Of a stretch of DNA of 64,000 nt, positions 12,164 through 23,331 are shown piece after piece (position 1 is the stretch's first letter; every line of letters begins with the position of its first letter). The position numbers and the translations under genes were made by a program. Origin of the DNA: Rhipidocladum racemiflorum (taxonomy: Eukaryota > Streptophyta > Magnoliopsida > Poales > Poaceae); the NCBI GenBank assembly GCA_036346355.1, contig CM070578.1, positions 15,266,501-15,330,500 on the forward strand, given 5' to 3'. The notes under the pieces are model-generated. The model saw nothing but the letters and a program-made list of their open reading frames with translations. It was not told the DNA's origin and ran no database searches.

Positions 12164-12520
12164 CTCGGGCTGGCTGAGGCGCATGGGGCTTACAAGCTTG
12201 CGTAAAGCAAGCGTCTGACACGTTACTACAGTGCATTTAATGCACCCGTCATACTCTCTTACATCACATTTAATGTCTTGTCCTAACTGACTTAGACTTC
12301 GCCTTGGGCCCGCTGTCTGTCACCCCTGCATGCTCCGCCAGGAGAGAGGGGATGTCAATTCGGCGCCACCCATCATTAATGCGCGCCTAGGGAAGACGCG
12401 CCGCCAAACCACAGCCTTCACACCCTGCAATTAATGCGCACGTCTCGCATTAAATATCCTTGACCCTTCGCCTCAGAGTACAGATTACGGGGTTGATTCT
12501 TGGGAACTACGCCCGAGGTG

Positions 12521-12961
12521 TGGCTCGGCGCCACTCGCCCTCTTGGCGAGCACCTTTGCCGGTCGCCCAGGAGTGGCTCGACGCCACTGCCCCTGGCGAG
12601 CACCTTCGCTGGTCGCCGAGGAGCGGCTGAACGCCACCTGCCCCCGGCGAGCAACTTGGCTGGTCGCCTTGAGGAGTGGCTGGACGCCACTCGCCCTTGG
12701 GCGAGCACCTTCGCTGTCGCCAGGAGCGGCTGAACGCCACTGTCCCCAGGCGAGCACCTTTCGCTGGTCGCCGAGGAGTGGCTCGAGCGCCACTGTCCCC
12801 TGGCGAGCACCTTGGCCGTCGCCAGGAGTGGCTGGACGCCACCGCCCCTGGCGAGTACCTTGGTGGTCGTCCGAGGAGTGGCTCGAGCGCCACTCGCCCT
12901 GGCGAGCACCTTGGCTGGTCGCCTCGAGGAGTGGCTCGAACGCCACTGTCCTCTTGGCGAC
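12521..12961 (-). repeat. LTR minisatellite, about nine 51-bp units
   Basis: Roughly nine tandem units of about 51 bp, each reading like GGAGTGGCTCGACGCCAC followed by a CTCGCC..GGCGAG block and CACCTTCGCTGGTCGCC. Each unit carries two short inverted repeats (GTGGC/GCCAC and CTCGCC/GGCGAG). It lies in U3, upstream of the TATA box on the minus strand, where enhancer-like repeats are usual. The other LTR has the same number and order of units. Confidence 0.85.
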
Positions 12962-13007
12962 AAGATTTAATGCGGCCACAGGTACCCAGCCGCTTAATAC
13001 GCCGACA

Positions 13008-13025
13008 AGAGCCCCGCCCACCCAG
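13008..13025 (-). other. polypurine tract of element 2
   Basis: The minus strand reads CTGGGTGGGCGGGGCTCT immediately before the LTR start TGTCGGC. A G-rich purine tract in this position primes plus-strand DNA synthesis. A few pyrimidines interrupt it, so the exact primer is uncertain. Confidence 0.6.
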
Positions 13026-13268
13026 AGTGTCTTTATTCTTTCTTTTTCTTCGTCGAACGGTTCAATCTCCCGGGTGGGGCCCATAAATGCCCACGCACGC
13101 CGCGGTCTTTAAAAACTTGCCTCTTTTTCCGGTCCCGAGGTGGATACTGCGGCCGTTTCCGTGGCTTCGTGGGACGTGCCCACTTCCTTGAAAAAATGCT
13201 TTGGTTTTCCCGCATCCGAACCGCCGCGTCTCTTCGACTTTTTCCCGCCAGGCTCTCCCTTGAATTCT

Positions 13269-13276
13269 TATAAATA
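13269..13276 (+). promoter_or_regulatory. TATA box of the antisense accessory ORF
   Basis: TATAAATA lies on the plus strand 86 bases upstream of the ATG at 13362, with a CT-rich leader (GCCTCTGCTCCTTCCTCGC) between. It lies outside the LTR, in the internal 3' region. It suggests that the accessory ORF has its own promoter, opposite to the LTR-driven transcript. Confidence 0.55.
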
Positions 13277-13361
13277 AGCAGGCGACAGAGGCATGTTCCG
13301 TTTAGCTTTCGCCTCTGCTCCTTCCTCGCTTTAGCTTCTTTCTCGCTTTAGCTGATTCTCG

Positions 13362-15864
13362 ATGGCCTCTCCGACTCTGTCCTCCCTCCTTCAATCGTGG
13401 AAGAGAACGCCGCCGCTAAATGCTCCAAGGTGATCGCCGCGCGCTCTCCGCATAGGGCCGGATCGCCGCTCCTCACCGCCGATCAGGAAGTCATCTTCTT
13501 TGTTCTGGCGATGATGGCGGGCTTGGTCCCGCCCATCTCGGACTTCTACATCGCCGTCCTCAACTTCTATGACATTCACAACATCCACCTTCCCCCTAAC
13601 TCCATTGTGCTCCTCTCCGTCTTTGCCCACTTCTCGTGAGATGTTCATAGGGGTAATGCCCAATCTCCTCCTTTTCCGCTACTTCTTCGCTCCGCGTCGG
13701 CCAGGGCTCCAAAGATTTCCGGTGCTGCCATCTGCGACTTAGAGATGGGCCGTTGCGCGCTATATTCCAATGGAGAACCGATCCACCGGAAAATGTGGCG
13801 CCACGAATGGTTGTATCGTTGAAGACGATAGCAGCATTGAAGCCTCGGGGCTTCCACGAGCGGTGGGCAAGAAATCTGATCGGGATCTTCGGTCGCCGAT
13901 ACGCCCGAGCTACTTGCAATGTTGGCTCGGGTTGATCGGCCAGCGATGGGCTGGCCGGAGGCATGGTTCTCCGGGACTTTGTGTCCCGGAGGATTAGTCC
14001 TTTGCGCCGCCGCCACCGTCCAGCCTGGCACTATCTGGGCGTGGATGACGGGACTCGGACGATTCCTGGAGGTGAGCTTTTATACCTTCCTTCTTCATCA
14101 TCATCATTCTTTCATCATTCATTTTTTTTTTTTTCTTTGTGTCACCGTAGTGGGAAAGCTGGACGCCGCACAGATCGCTTCCTGGATGGGGCGACTGGGC
14201 CAGTTGAGCGACGTTCCACCCTTCCCCGAGGCTGCGCTTCCACTCTGCGACATGCAGCCTCGGGATCGGGCGGAGATCGTCAAGGCGATGCCCAAGATGG
14301 ACGCCATGGGGACGCCCATCATCGCCCATCGAGGGCCTCGATAATCCGCGCACTCCTACGGCGACCAGGAGGAACAAGCGTCCCCGCCGACGACATCGTC
14401 CCCATCGAACGCCCAGCCGACCACGCTATCGTGGCCATCTTTCGCTGGCCGGGCCGGATCTCCACAAAGCAGCCCGCCATCGGGACTTCCTCACCGGTGT
14501 GGAGGCTCTTCATCAACGGCCGCGACGCTCGCCTCCGCCACCATCGCCGCAATCGGTTATTTGGCGCCCGCCGCCAATGGCGACCAGCCGGCGCGCCTTC
14601 CTCCATCACCACCGCCATCGCCGGCGGCCGACCGCCGGAGCTACCGATGGCGATCGACCGGCCGCAGCTTCTCCGTCGCCATCGCCACCGCCGGCGCGCG
14701 ATGGCGGACCCACCGCGCAAGAAGATCCTCGCCGCCACCGCCACCACCGGCCGACCCGCCCGGCCGCCGGTGGCGGACCCACCGGCGGTTGACTCCGCCA
14801 GCGCTCCGGTGGAAGCGGTCCTGCCTCGCCGCCACCGAGGCCGGTGCCTCGAGGGGGCTCTCACTCCGGGAGTGCCTCGGTTTCCGAGGCCTCAGCCCAG
14901 GTACCAGAGTCCTTGAAACACAAAAAAGGGACGGTAAAAAAATTTTTAGCCTTCGAATGGAGCCTTACCTTTGCTTGCTTTTGCTTGTTCCAGGGCACCC
15001 GCCGCAGACCCCAGCTCTCTGCGGTCGGGCGCAGGCTGAGGTAGCCAGGCTGAGCTGCGGTGATCCGCCAGACGAAGAAGCCGGCGATCGGCATCTGGCC
15101 CGGCCAGGCCGTTTCTTGCAGAGGCGCTGGGCCAGCCCACTCCGGATCCTCCGCGGACTCCGTTCCTCGGCAGAGCCATACCGGGCCGCCCTTGGACAGC
15201 TCTACTCCACACCAGCCACCGCTGCCGAGCAGTAACGGTGGCCGACGCCGCCACTGAGATCAGCCGCCTCCGGCAGGAGGTGGTTGATTTACATGATCGA
15301 GTGGAAAGGAAGGAGCGGGAGCTGGTGGGGGAGCGGGAGCGGGGGGCCACTCGCGTCGCCAAGCTCATGGAAGAGCTCGAGGCGCAGCGGACGAACCGCA
15401 TCCAGTCCGAGGCGGACACTCTGCGGATGCTGAGGTACTCCTTCGACCGGATGGAGGACAGCCTCGCTCCACTGGGGTTGGTGCAGCAAGCGCCATCGAG
15501 CGGCCGGCGCACTACGCCTTACGCCTCGGTCGGATCGCGGACTTCACCACCGGCTTCCGCGCCCTGGCCGACCGGTCCACCAGGAAGGGCCGCGATGGCG
15601 GCGCTGCTGCGACGTTCGTTTTGGCGTCTTCTTGGCGTCAAGGGCGCCAACTTTGATCCTCTGGCTGCCGTCCAGGGATTGAAGGAGATCGGGCGGAGGC
15701 GGAGGCGAGGGTGCGGCGTCGCCGACCACGCCGCCGCCACCGAGATGGTCAACCCCACGCCGAAGCAGCAGCAGAAGACGTGGCATCGGTGCCGACGCCT
15801 GACTTGCGGAAAACCTCGCAGAGTGCGATGGCGGACGAGGAGGAAGAAGGATAGGATAGCCTAG
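13362..15864 (+). pseudogene. antisense accessory ORF, putative gypsy-type transposase domain, spliced
   Basis: The plus-strand frames after ATG 13362 read LLTADQEVIFFVLAMMAGLV, PPISDFYIAVLNFYDIHNIH and LPPNSIVLLSVFAHF, then CEMFIGVMPNLLLFRYFF-like text in the next frame. This resembles the plant 'putative gypsy-type transposon' family, whose biochemical role is unknown. Introns with GT-AG ends are likely at 14072-14150 and 14901-14993. The last exon (to 15864) begins ATEISRLRQEVVDLHDRVER and is Glu/Arg-rich, probably coiled-coil. Frameshifts occur near 13400 and 13636 and perhaps later. It lies between integrase and 3' LTR, opposite to gag-pol, like aORFs described in Tat elements. Confidence 0.7.
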
Positions 15865-16523
15865 ACCCTTCTTCCCTTTCTCCTTTCTTTCTTTCTCTTT
15901 TAACTTGGCATCTGCAACAACTTTTGTAAAGCACTTTCATGGAATAGACATGACATTTTTTAGACCTATTCAGCAATGTTTAACTTGTCTTCTTAGCCTT
16001 CCACCTTCTTGATCGTCGGCATTAACTTGAGTGCTCTTTGCTCGGCTTAAGGCTTAGAAGGAAAAAGAAGGGAGTAAAACACCCCTTGTGTCCTGGCGAT
16101 TCTTTTCGTTGCTTTACTGATCCGCAAGCGACACGCGTACCCTCGTGGCCTCGCGAGCGGACACGATGTAAGACGTGACAGGATGTAGGCTTTTGATAGC
16201 GATGTTTAAATCGCCACTTCACGGGACACCGAGTGTCATGACCGTGCCGGAGCCGAGTTCAAACCACCGCCCAATTGCCCAATCCTGTTCGCCGCACTTA
16301 CAGAGTGGTCCCGCCTTTGCCCTTTGGCGCTCACAGGATCGAGCGGACTAGAGTGATCGCCGAACACTTTGCCATAAAACAGTAACTGTAAAGGCATGAA
16401 GTGATCGCTAAAACAACGGAACGTAATACTTAATTTCGAACAACAGTCGTTCCCGGCTAGTCGAGCGGCCAAAGACATGATTCGACCCGGTAGCGAGGAA
16501 CAAAACACGAAACTTACAACCGT
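15865..16523. other. element 2 spacer between accessory ORF and integrase
   Basis: This is the convergent 3' region of the accessory ORF (plus) and gag-pol (minus). It holds T/C-rich sequence after the accessory stop and no domain in either strand. Termination signals for both transcripts would be expected here, but I cannot point to a clear one. Confidence 0.5.
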
Positions 16524-17833
16524 TCAAGGGTAGAACTTGCGCAGTTCTCTATATTCTCGCGAGTTCGCGGTTCCTCCCGCCCTCGGTGGCCAACCTGACC
16601 GCCCGGGTCGAGAGATCGAAACCACCTTAAAGGGGCCCTCCCACTGGGAGACAGTTTGTAACCCAACTGCGGCGATCGAATCTTTCGCAAGACCAGTCGC
16701 CCTTTGCGATGTTCTCTCACCGACCGGGTGGCGTGGTACCTCCCGAGGCTTTGTCGATACCGAGCGGCGCGCAGGCCAAGCACGATCCTCGAGCTTCTTC
16801 CGTAAGATTGACGTCGTCTTGGCGCATCTCTTCCTGATCTTCTTCCGCGAACGCAGCAACACGCGGCGACCCAAATGTCAATTCGAAGGGAGGACAGCCT
16901 TCTCAGTAAACCGTAAAGAATGGAGTCTCTCCCGTGCTTGGTGGGAGTGGTCCGGAGTGACCACAACACTGCCGGAGTTCTTCAACCCACCGTGAGCCAC
17001 GCCGGTGAAGTCGATCAAACGCCCGAGTCTTGAGGCCCTTCAAAGACTCGGTGCATTGGCTCGCTCAACTTGGCCGTTGCTTCTTGGATGGGCAACGGAG
17101 GCAAAGCAGACCTTCGTGCCCATTTCTTCGCAAAGTCCGTAAAAGCGGCGCTGGTGAACTGGGCGCCATTGTCGGTGATGATACGGTTGGCGACCCGAAG
17201 CGGCGAAGATCCTCGCATGAACTTGACCGCGGTACCAGCGGTAATGGTTCTCACGGCTTCGGCTTCCACCCACTTGGTGAACTTGTCAATGGCGACGAGC
17301 AGATGAGTGTAGCCTCCTGTGGCCCGCGAACGGACCAGGATATCCAAAATTTCGCACCGCCGAAGGGCCATGAGAGCGGGATGGTTTGCGAAGCTTGGGC
17401 TGGTTGGTGGATTTGCTTGGCGTGGAAGCGGCATGCCTCGCATCTCCTCACCGGCTCGCAAGCATCCTGGAGGCGGTTGGCCAATAGAACCCGTGGCGGA
17501 AAGCTTTTCCCACCAGGTTCCGATGGAAAAATGGCTCCCTTTGACACGCCTCCATGGATATCGAGAAAGCAAAATGCTTCCCTCTTCCCGAGTGATGCAC
17601 TTCGAAGAACTCCGTTTCACCCCGTGATCTGGTCCCCATCTACCAGGGTGTAGCGCTTGGCCTTTCGCGCTATCTTCTCGGTGACGCATCATCGTCGGGG
17701 CATACTTGATCCCGCAGTAGGCCAGGATCGGGTCCATCCATGTGCCTTCCCGGTCAAGCACGGCGACCACAGAGTGATCGTCCCGGTACTCCGCTGCCAA
17801 GCGTTTCCACCGGTGCCACCTTTCCTCCTGCAA
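16524..17833 (-). pseudogene. integrase of element 2
   Basis: The frame 17833-17015 carries the core domain. The first Asp is in EILDILV (17344), followed by GGYTHLLVAIDKFTKWVEAE; the second is in RIITDNGAQFTSAAF (17173). The Glu block (NGQVERANA) appears in the overlapping frame near 17060. The C-terminus (16874-16524) shows QWEGPFKVVSI (GPF-type motif) and ends ELRKFYP followed by stop. No chromodomain follows. The frame is shifted at least twice, at sites that may be sequence errors. Confidence 0.85.
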
Positions 17834-18137
17834 CGTGGTCGGGCGGCGCCACCATCGTCCCCACCGTAAACGGGGTTGCGATAGGCGGCGTCACCTTCCC
17901 ATCTCGAGGTGAGGGCTGAAGCGACATCACCATCCTCCCCACCGCAGAGGCGGGCTGAGATGGACTGGTCGCGGAAGCCTTTCTTCAAAGACTCCGACCG
18001 AACAGGGGCTCTTGTCGAGGCGAAATGAAAGCGAGCTCGTCCGCTAAATAATTGTCGCGCCGGGTATGTGTGTATACCCTAGCCCTTCAAGTGTCTCTCC
18101 ATCTTTCTAACCTCCGCTGTAAGCCGCCATGACGGGA

Positions 18138-18692
18138 TCAGAGCGGTGAAGTCCTTCCTTGCCTGGTTGATGACCAGAAAGAATCGCCTTTAATCAGAGG
18201 GCGCCAGATGCCGATGGTCATGCGGCACTCGAGCCCAGCCAAGAATCCTTCGTATTCCGCAACATTGTTGGTAGCTTTAAAGTCCAGGCGACTATATATT
18301 TGAGGGTCCCGGTCGGGAGACCAGAGGAACCCAGCCCAGCGCCTTCGAGCCTGAAGGATCCATCGAAGAGGAGCGCCCAAGGCGTGGGCACGGGGACTTC
18401 CTTATCTTCCCCATCTGCCGGAGTCCATTCAACAATGAAGTCCGCCGCCTTTGACTCTTGATAGCGATGCGGGGCAAATTTGAAGCCAAATTCCCCGGCT
18501 CGGCAGACCACTTAGCGTCGACCTTGACTTCACGATTGTGAAGGATCTCCCGAGAGGATACGAGGAGACCACAGTGATCTCCCTTCCTTGGAAATAATGT
18601 CGCAGCCTTTCTTGATGCCACCAGACAAAGATACACCATTTTCTCGAGCACTGGGGATACCTAGTTTCAGCATCATGCGGCACCTTGCTCAC
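18138..18692 (-). pseudogene. RNase H of element 2
   Basis: WALLFDGSFRLEGAG (first catalytic Asp at about 18364) is followed, in a shifted frame, by FKATNNVAEYEGFLAGLECR. That is the second RNase H core with the NNVAEYE motif carrying the catalytic Glu. It follows RT on the minus strand and degrades RNA of the RNA:DNA hybrid. The region 17834-18137 beyond it is the linker to integrase. Confidence 0.8.
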
Positions 18693-18999
18693 ATAATAGA
18701 CCGGCCGGCTGTCGCCCTCTCGCTCTGCTACTAGTGCTTTGCACTCACCGCCGAGGGGCTTGCCGCTACATAAAGGAGAAGCGGCTCACTGTGCTCGGGG
18801 CGACCAGCACAGAGGCGAGGAGAGATACTTCTTCAGATCTTCAAATGCCTTTGGCTTCCGGGTCCACTCGAAGGAATTAGTCTTCTTCATCGGCTTGAAC
18901 AATGGGAGACTTTTCTCCCCGATGGCTATGAACCGGCCGAGGAGGCCAGGCGACCAGCCTAAGCTAATCAAGCCGCTTGAGCCGACAGTGGCTTCATTC

Positions 19000-19560
19000 G
19001 TTCAATTGCTTCAATCTTGTCTGGATTGGCTTCGATCCCGCGGGCCGAGACCAGGAAGCCAAGCAACTTCCAGATGACACCCGAACACGCACTTCTCGGG
19101 ATTCGACTTTAAGCGGTAGTCTGGGAGATGGGAGAAAGTTTCCTCCAGATCTTCAACCAACCCATCGGCCTTAGCTTTTATCACCAAGTCATCAACATAT
19201 ACCTCCAGGTTCTTCCCAATTTGTGACTTGAATACAATATGCATGGCTCATTTGGTAGGTAGATCCGGCATTCTTCAACCCAAAAGGCATTCGAACATAA
19301 CAAGACACACCAAAAGAGGTCACAAAGGCCGTCTTTTCTTCGCCTTCCTGCGCCATTCTAACTGATGATATCCTGAGTAGGCGTCTAGGAAGCATAGAGC
19401 TTCACATCCCGCCGTAGAATCGACAACGAGGTCAATCCTCGGCAGAGGGTAAGGGTCCTTAGGGCGTGCTTTATTGAGGTCGGTAAAGTCTATACACATT
19501 CGCCACTTCCCATTGGACTTCTTTACGAGTACGGGGTTAGCCCGACCACTCGGTAGGCGG
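19000..19560 (-). pseudogene. reverse transcriptase of element 2
   Basis: Minus-strand blocks are NPVLVKKSNGKWRMCIDFTD and LNKARPKDPYPLPRID (about 19435-19545), FLDAYSGYHQ near 19380-19410, MPFGLKNAGSTYQ near 19250-19290 and the catalytic YVDD at 19188-19199, then LKSNPEKCVFG near 19090. Spacing is that of a normal Ty3/gypsy RT. Downstream thumb sequence continues toward 18780 in shifted frames (KPKAFEDLKKYLSSPL). Small indels break the frame. Confidence 0.85.
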
Positions 19561-20270
19561 CTTCCCGCACAACTCCGGCTTGCAATAGCTTCTCCACTTC
19601 TTCCCGAATGGCTTCTTGTCGCTCTGGCGCCGCCTCGGATCTTCTGCCGGTGGAGTGCGCTCCAGTAAGCGTTGCCAATCGGTGCTCGATCACCTCCTAG
19701 GGACCCGGTCATTTCGAGATGGTTCCCAGCGAACACATCTAGATTAGACCGAGGAAGGTGACGGCGCGTCTTCCTATTTGGCGCCGAGATCGGCGCCAAT
19801 TCTCACAACCTTGCCCGAGCCTTCCTCACCCACGGGACCACCTTCACCTCACCCAAGGGATTTGGGTGAAGCGCGAGCCTTGGCCGGAGCGCTCGAGGGG
19901 TCTTTCGTACACGCCGAACAAAGCGGCTCAATAAGTCTTGCACTTGCTTATCGAGGCGCAAGGCTTGAGCTTGTCCACCTTTACCACAATTGGGCCCTCC
20001 GCCCAGGATCTTCATCGACAAATAAGCATGATGCGTAATCGCCATGAATTTGACTAGCGGCCGGCCAAGCGAGGCGTTGTAAGGGAGGTCAAGTCGGCGA
20101 CCTCGGTTGATGAGTTCCGTCCGAAAGTTTTCGGCTCCGAACGTGACGGGCAGTGGACTTGTCCTGTGGGCATTAGGCCCATCCCGGGGCAATTCCATAA
20201 AAGCGGTCTTGCGCAGCTTCTTCATAAGGTATTTGGAGTGCTTGATACGCCCGATCGACAAAGCAGGTTG
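19561..20270 (-). pseudogene. protease/linker region of element 2
   Basis: The minus strand contains DLPYNASLGRPLVKFMAITH and HHAYLSMKIL-like text (about 20010-20110), a protease-to-RT linker motif of this element type. A Glu/Lys-rich stretch follows before RT. The retropepsin active site itself is not clear, as the frame is broken near 20150-20270. It duplicates 9157-9908. Confidence 0.6.
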
Positions 20271-22190
20271 ATGGCACTTCCTCCATCAACTAGTACTCGC
20301 CCAAGCTTCGCATTCCTGGCCAGTAGGGGCGACCACGATCGGGAGATGGTTTGGGCCTGAAGTGTTCGCCGGGTGGTCGGCCCGACCGAAAGTGATCGAT
20401 TGATCCGACCACTTCAAAGCGACTCGTCCGGCTCGGCATGGTGGCACACACTGTCTCGGCTCTCGCTTGTATCGCGAGTTGGAAGAGTAGGTGGTCGAAC
20501 CCCATGAATGTATGCCACCGTGTGCTCGGCTTGTTGGAAAGCCGGTGGGGTGTCATCTTCGTCGTCATCATCTTCGCGATCCTTTTCGCGGCGCTTTCTG
20601 AGCCGCTTTTCCACCAACTTGGACACAACCTGGCAATCTTCCAAGTCGTGCCCATTTGTGCGGTGGATGGGGCAAGATGGCTTGCCCTGTCGTCTTCACG
20701 GCTGGAGAACGGGCGTCCTCGCGATTATCTCGCTGGTCCCGGCGATCTCTCCTTTGCTCTCGATCGTCGCGCCCGAGGCTTGGCTTCGGATCGCCACCAA
20801 AACCTCTCGGCGACGGCCTCCTTGCGCTTCTTCTTTACGGTCGGAGGACTTCGACGCTCCGGCTCCGTCGAGGGTTTGAGGGCTCCTCGATGCACCCTTC
20901 CGAAGCCTCCACGCCGGGCACACTTGTGAGCCAGGGAGAAAAGCTTCGAAGTGGTAGCGACAGGCGGGTAGCCATCTTCTCCCGCATCTTCTCGATCCCT
21001 AACCCTCCTAACGCAATAATAACCGACCGCTCAGAGATCCGGGGATCGTGTTGCGGCAATGGCTAAACCGCCGAATAAACCCCTCGTGACTCCCCTCCTT
21101 CGCTCCAAAGCGTGGAGGTCGCCCTCCACACCCGGTTGAGCGTAGGAGCCTGAAAGTTGGCGACAAAAATGTCGCACGCTTCCTCCCACGAGTGTACCGA
21201 ACCCCGAGGAAGGTTCAAGCCAGAGCGGCGAGCCTGTCAATGACATCGGAAGTAGTTGGCCATAACTCTATCTCGACCCCGGCAAAGACGCACCACCGTC
21301 GTATAAATCTGCAGGAATTCTTCAGGGTTGGTGGTGCCGCCATACTTCTCGATGGGCGCGGACGAAATCTTTCTCGCCACGCCGATTGGCGTGAGACGGA
21401 GGGAAAACGCCTGGCACCCAACATTATATGGGGAGTAGTGTCGCCACCAGCCCTCGACCCTGAGATGGGGTCGAGGAGTGCGAGTCTACACTCTCCCTGC
21501 AGTCGGAAGGAAGCCCTTCCGATCGACCGGCAATGAGGGTTCGGCGCGTTGTTGCGGATGACGCCTCCGAAGAACTTGACGCAGATCGTCGCCCCGCTGG
21601 AGCCGCCCCTCATTGAGGCGTGCCCTTAGATCCTCGCGGTTCTCCTCCGGCATGGGAGTACCGCGGGAAAATGCGGAAGCTTGTGCACGTCCCCCTGTTG
21701 CAGAGGGGGCTGCAGCCAGTACTCCCTTCCCTTTATCCCGGCTCCTGCGGCCGGGAGAGGTCGCCAAAGAGCGACTGGAAGCTTGTGCATCCACCATACG
21801 AACTCCTTGGCGGAGGACGCCGGAAGCCCCCGGCTGAATCGCCACAAAGAACCTGGTCGGGCCGAGTCCACTAGACGGGCAATGTCCTGGAGCCAAGGGG
21901 TGGCTGGGTGTCGCCCGTCGCTTGGACCAGGAGGATGATCCAGAGCAACCGGCCGCATGAAGGCTTTGCATTGGGGTATCTTCCCCAACAAAGAAGCGCC
22001 GTTGGACCGGCTGAACTCCGGGCTTGAATGCGGCTAGCGCCCCTCCCGCCGCGGAAGGGCCTGGCTGACCCGACTCCCTTACCGGGAGCCGAGATCGGCT
22101 TCGGGCGCTGCTTTCCTCGGGGAGGGCGCTACGCTGACGATGAGATTCCGCCATACCGGATGATCTTCGGATTCTTGCAAACTCCTCCAA
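20271..22190 (-). pseudogene. gag of element 2
   Basis: ATG at 22190 begins MEEFARIRRSSGMAESHRQR, identical to the truncated copy at 11818. A 234-codon frame follows, then capsid-type blocks in shifted frames near 21060-21110. Further on, GHDLEDCQVVSKLVEKRLRK (about 20585-20644) is followed by an acidic DREDDDDEDD run. The gag makes the particle shell. Start and leader fit: the PBS lies about 35 bases upstream. Breaks differ from those in the other copy. Confidence 0.75.
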
Positions 22191-22226
22191 AAGGAATGGA
22201 AGAAAGGAACGATCTAACCACTAAGC

Positions 22227-22242
22227 CCCTACAGCGCGCCAC
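22227..22242 (-). other. primer binding site of element 2
   Basis: The minus strand reads GTGGCGCGCTGTAGGGG directly after the LTR end, a slightly altered form of the site at 11854-11872. The altered bases (CTG versus CCAGG) are of the same indel kind that separates the two copies elsewhere. Confidence 0.65.
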
Positions 22243-22522
22243 TGCTTGGCCATTAACCAACAGGCACCCTAAGACTGGTGCTTGAGAGATTCGGATCGGG
22301 GCTTTTGTGGCAACCGCTCCAAAGACAGGAAGAACGGGATGTCGGAGGCAAGCAAGAAGACAATCGAGTTTACCTGTGTTCGGGCCCTCCAAAGGAGTAA
22401 TAACCCTAGTCCTGCTTGGTGGTTTCCTCTGAGTTCAAGGTTCTTACAAGGCTGGGGAAGAAGACCCTCTCAGGTTCTGCCAACCCAATCATCAACAACC
22501 TTTCCCCCATGCATCCTAGCTC

Positions 22523-22531
22523 CCTTTTATA
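22523..22531 (-). promoter_or_regulatory. TATA box of element 2 5' LTR
   Basis: TATAAAAGG on the minus strand, same context as in the left LTR. It would drive the gag-pol transcript of the complete element. Confidence 0.7.
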
Positions 22532-22890
22532 CTCGGGCTGGCTGAGGCGCATGGGGCTTACAAGCTTGCGTAAAGCAAGCGTCTGACACGTTACTACAGT
22601 GCATTTAATGCACCCGTCATACTCTCTTACATCACATTTAATGTCTTGTCCTAACTGACTTAGACTTCGCCTTGGGCCCCGCCTGTCTGTCACCCCTGCA
22701 TGCTCCGCCAGGAGAGAGGGGATGTCAATTCGGCGCCACCCATCATTAATGCGCGCCTAGGGAAGACGCGCCGCCATACCACAGCCTTCACACCCTGCAA
22801 TTAATGCGCACGTCTCGCATTAAATATCCTTGACCCTTCGCCCTGTGCCACGATTACGGGTTGATTCTTGGGAACTACGCCCGAGGTGTG

Positions 22891-23331
22891 GCTCGGCGCC
22901 ACTGCCCTCTTGGCGAGCACCTTTGCCGTCGCCCCGAGGAGTGGCTCGACGCCACTCGCCCTGGCGAGCACCTTCGCTGTCGCCCAGGAGCGCTCAACGC
23001 CACTGCCCCTGGCGAGCAACTTGGCTGGTCGCCTTGAGGAGTGGCTCGACGCCACTCGCCCTTGGGCGAGCACCTTTCGCTGTCGCCCAGGAGCGGCTCA
23101 ACGCCACCTGCCCCCGGCGAGCACCTTCGCTGTCGCTCGAGGAGTGGCTCGAGCGCCACACTGCCCCTGGCGAGCACCTTTGGCCGGTCGCCCAGGAGTG
23201 GCCTGACGCCACCTGCCTCTGGCGAGTACCTTGGTGGTCGCCCCAGGAGTGGCTCGACGCCACTCGCCTGGCGAAAGCACCTTGGCTGTCGCTCGAGGAG
23301 TGGCTGACGCCACCGCCCTCTTGGCGACAGA
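22891..23331 (-). repeat. LTR minisatellite, nine 51-bp units
   Basis: About nine units of the same 51-bp repeat as at 12521-12961, matching it unit for unit. For instance, the GCGAGTACC variant is the seventh unit in both. The unit count has therefore not changed since the two LTRs separated. Confidence 0.85.

Larger units (their letters stand above)
9157..13007 (-). mobile_element. truncated second copy of the element 2 family (gag-protease plus shared LTR)
   Basis: 9157-11872 repeats 19553-22242 almost base for base, apart from many small indels. On the minus strand it reads LTR (11873-13007), PBS, gag and protease, and it ends abruptly where RT should start. It shares its LTR with the complete element to the right, so the locus has the form LTR-internal-LTR-partial internal. 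That arrangement can arise by unequal recombination, nested insertion with deletion, or misassembly. Confidence 0.85.
11873..13007 (-). repeat. LTR (left copy), 3' LTR of element 2
   Basis: The repeat is 1135 bp and runs from TGTCGGC (11873-11879) to GCCGACA (13001-13007), a perfect 7-bp terminal inversion with TG...CA ends. It matches 22243-23367. PBS lies on its left and a purine tract (on the minus strand) on its right, so it serves as 3' LTR for the element to the right and as 5' LTR for the truncated copy to the left. It contains a TATA box and a 51-bp minisatellite. Confidence 0.9.

Noticed and set aside
12521..12961. CRISPR-like array of regularly spaced repeats
   Set aside because: Units are contiguous variants with no unique spacers, inside an LTR of a plant retrotransposon; it is a minisatellite.
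12485..13112. Several frames of 120-200 codons in the LTR, on both strands
   Set aside because: They are translations of the 51-bp minisatellite; period and composition come from the repeat, not from a gene.
14319..14916. Long Arg/Pro-rich frames on both strands (317 and 181 codons)
   Set aside because: GC-driven open frames overlapping the accessory ORF; only the frame linked to the splice sites and family-like sequence was kept.
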